NCBI GenBank assembly: GCA_014728765.1
Contig: WJLA01000024.1
Span: 1 to 12,482 of the forward strand
Reading direction: 5' to 3'
Length of the DNA stretch: 12,482 nucleotides
Origin: Candidatus Peregrinibacteria bacterium
GTDB taxonomy: Bacteria > Patescibacteriota > Gracilibacteria > UBA1369
Shown piece after piece: positions 12,465 to 12,482 of this stretch. The translations under genes and the position numbers were made by a program. How positions within the stretch are numbered: position 1 is the first letter of the stretch; every line of letters starts with the position of its first letter. Below the pieces are notes generated by a model. The model made no database searches and was not told the origin of the DNA. It saw nothing but the letters and a program-made list of their open reading frames with translations.

Positions 12465-12482
12465 TTTGCATTTATTTTAAAA

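Noticed and set aside
1..12482. Assignment to Bacteroidota on the basis of missing SD sites
   Set aside because: Promoters are TTGACA/TATAAT rather than the TTTG / TAnnTTTG type, and a CIRCE operator is present, which do not fit that phylum.
1..12482. CRISPR array, insertion sequence, prophage or defence island
   Set aside because: No direct-repeat array, transposase, integrase, terminal inverted repeats or nuclease-type defence genes are seen. The gene mix is mostly housekeeping and envelope.

Overview
This is an AT-rich bacterial chromosome segment with short intergenic gaps and almost exclusively TAA stops. It holds 15 protein genes, one of them cut by the left edge. No rRNA, tRNA, CRISPR array or insertion sequence is visible. 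UGA is an ordinary but rare stop: one gene (10604-10996) uses it, and no gene shows in-frame UGA recoding. The recognisable promoters are classical sigma-70 type (TTGACA / TATAAT), one carrying a CIRCE operator. None of the start codons has a convincing Shine-Dalgarno sequence. The gene mix (Gmad2-domain membrane protein, single-RRM RNA-binding protein, DUF389, BrkB/YihY, small secreted Cys-rich proteins) together with the compact AT-rich layout suggests a Patescibacteria (CPR) type genome. That placement is an inference. Bacteroidota, the other well-known SD-poor group, are argued against by the TTGACA/TATAAT promoters and the CIRCE site.

Layout. 1-928: 3' part of a GH15 glucoamylase-type glycosidase. 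947-3575: heat-shock disaggregase ClpB behind a CIRCE-controlled promoter. 3577-4341 (minus): DUF389 membrane protein, meeting clpB tail to tail across a perfect inverted repeat. 4416-4672: small basic protein behind a strong promoter. 4732-5163: lipoprotein rhodanese. 5263-6126: Gly/Ser-rich linker lipoprotein with a Cys-rich domain. 6202-6807: secreted protein with a chitin-binding-like (CBM5/12-like) module. 6829-6966: terminator-like hairpin and two face-to-face promoter-like sequences without a gene. 6967-8227 (minus): two overlapping genes for a soluble flavin/NAD reductase and a ferric-reductase-like membrane haem protein. 8280-8969: divergent YceI-like lipoprotein. 8983-9016: bidirectional terminator. 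9023-9280 (minus): RRM protein with a hairpin in its leader. 9418-9855 (minus): Gmad2 protein. 9922-10590: RsuA/RluB-type pseudouridine synthase. 10604-11566 (minus): two-gene unit of FMN reductase and a four-helix membrane protein. 11634-12464: BrkB/YihY membrane protein.

How the parts fit. The window mixes housekeeping (ClpB, pseudouridine synthase, RRM protein) with a cell-envelope theme: two or three lipoproteins, two membrane-anchored exported proteins and three polytopic membrane proteins. The most system-like unit is the redox cluster at 6967-8969. A cytosolic NAD(P)H:flavin module could pass electrons to a membrane b-haem protein, with an outward-facing YceI lipoprotein next to it. 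This would be a small trans-membrane electron-transfer route, notable if the organism otherwise lacks a respiratory chain. I saw no clearly new multi-gene defence or mobile system here.
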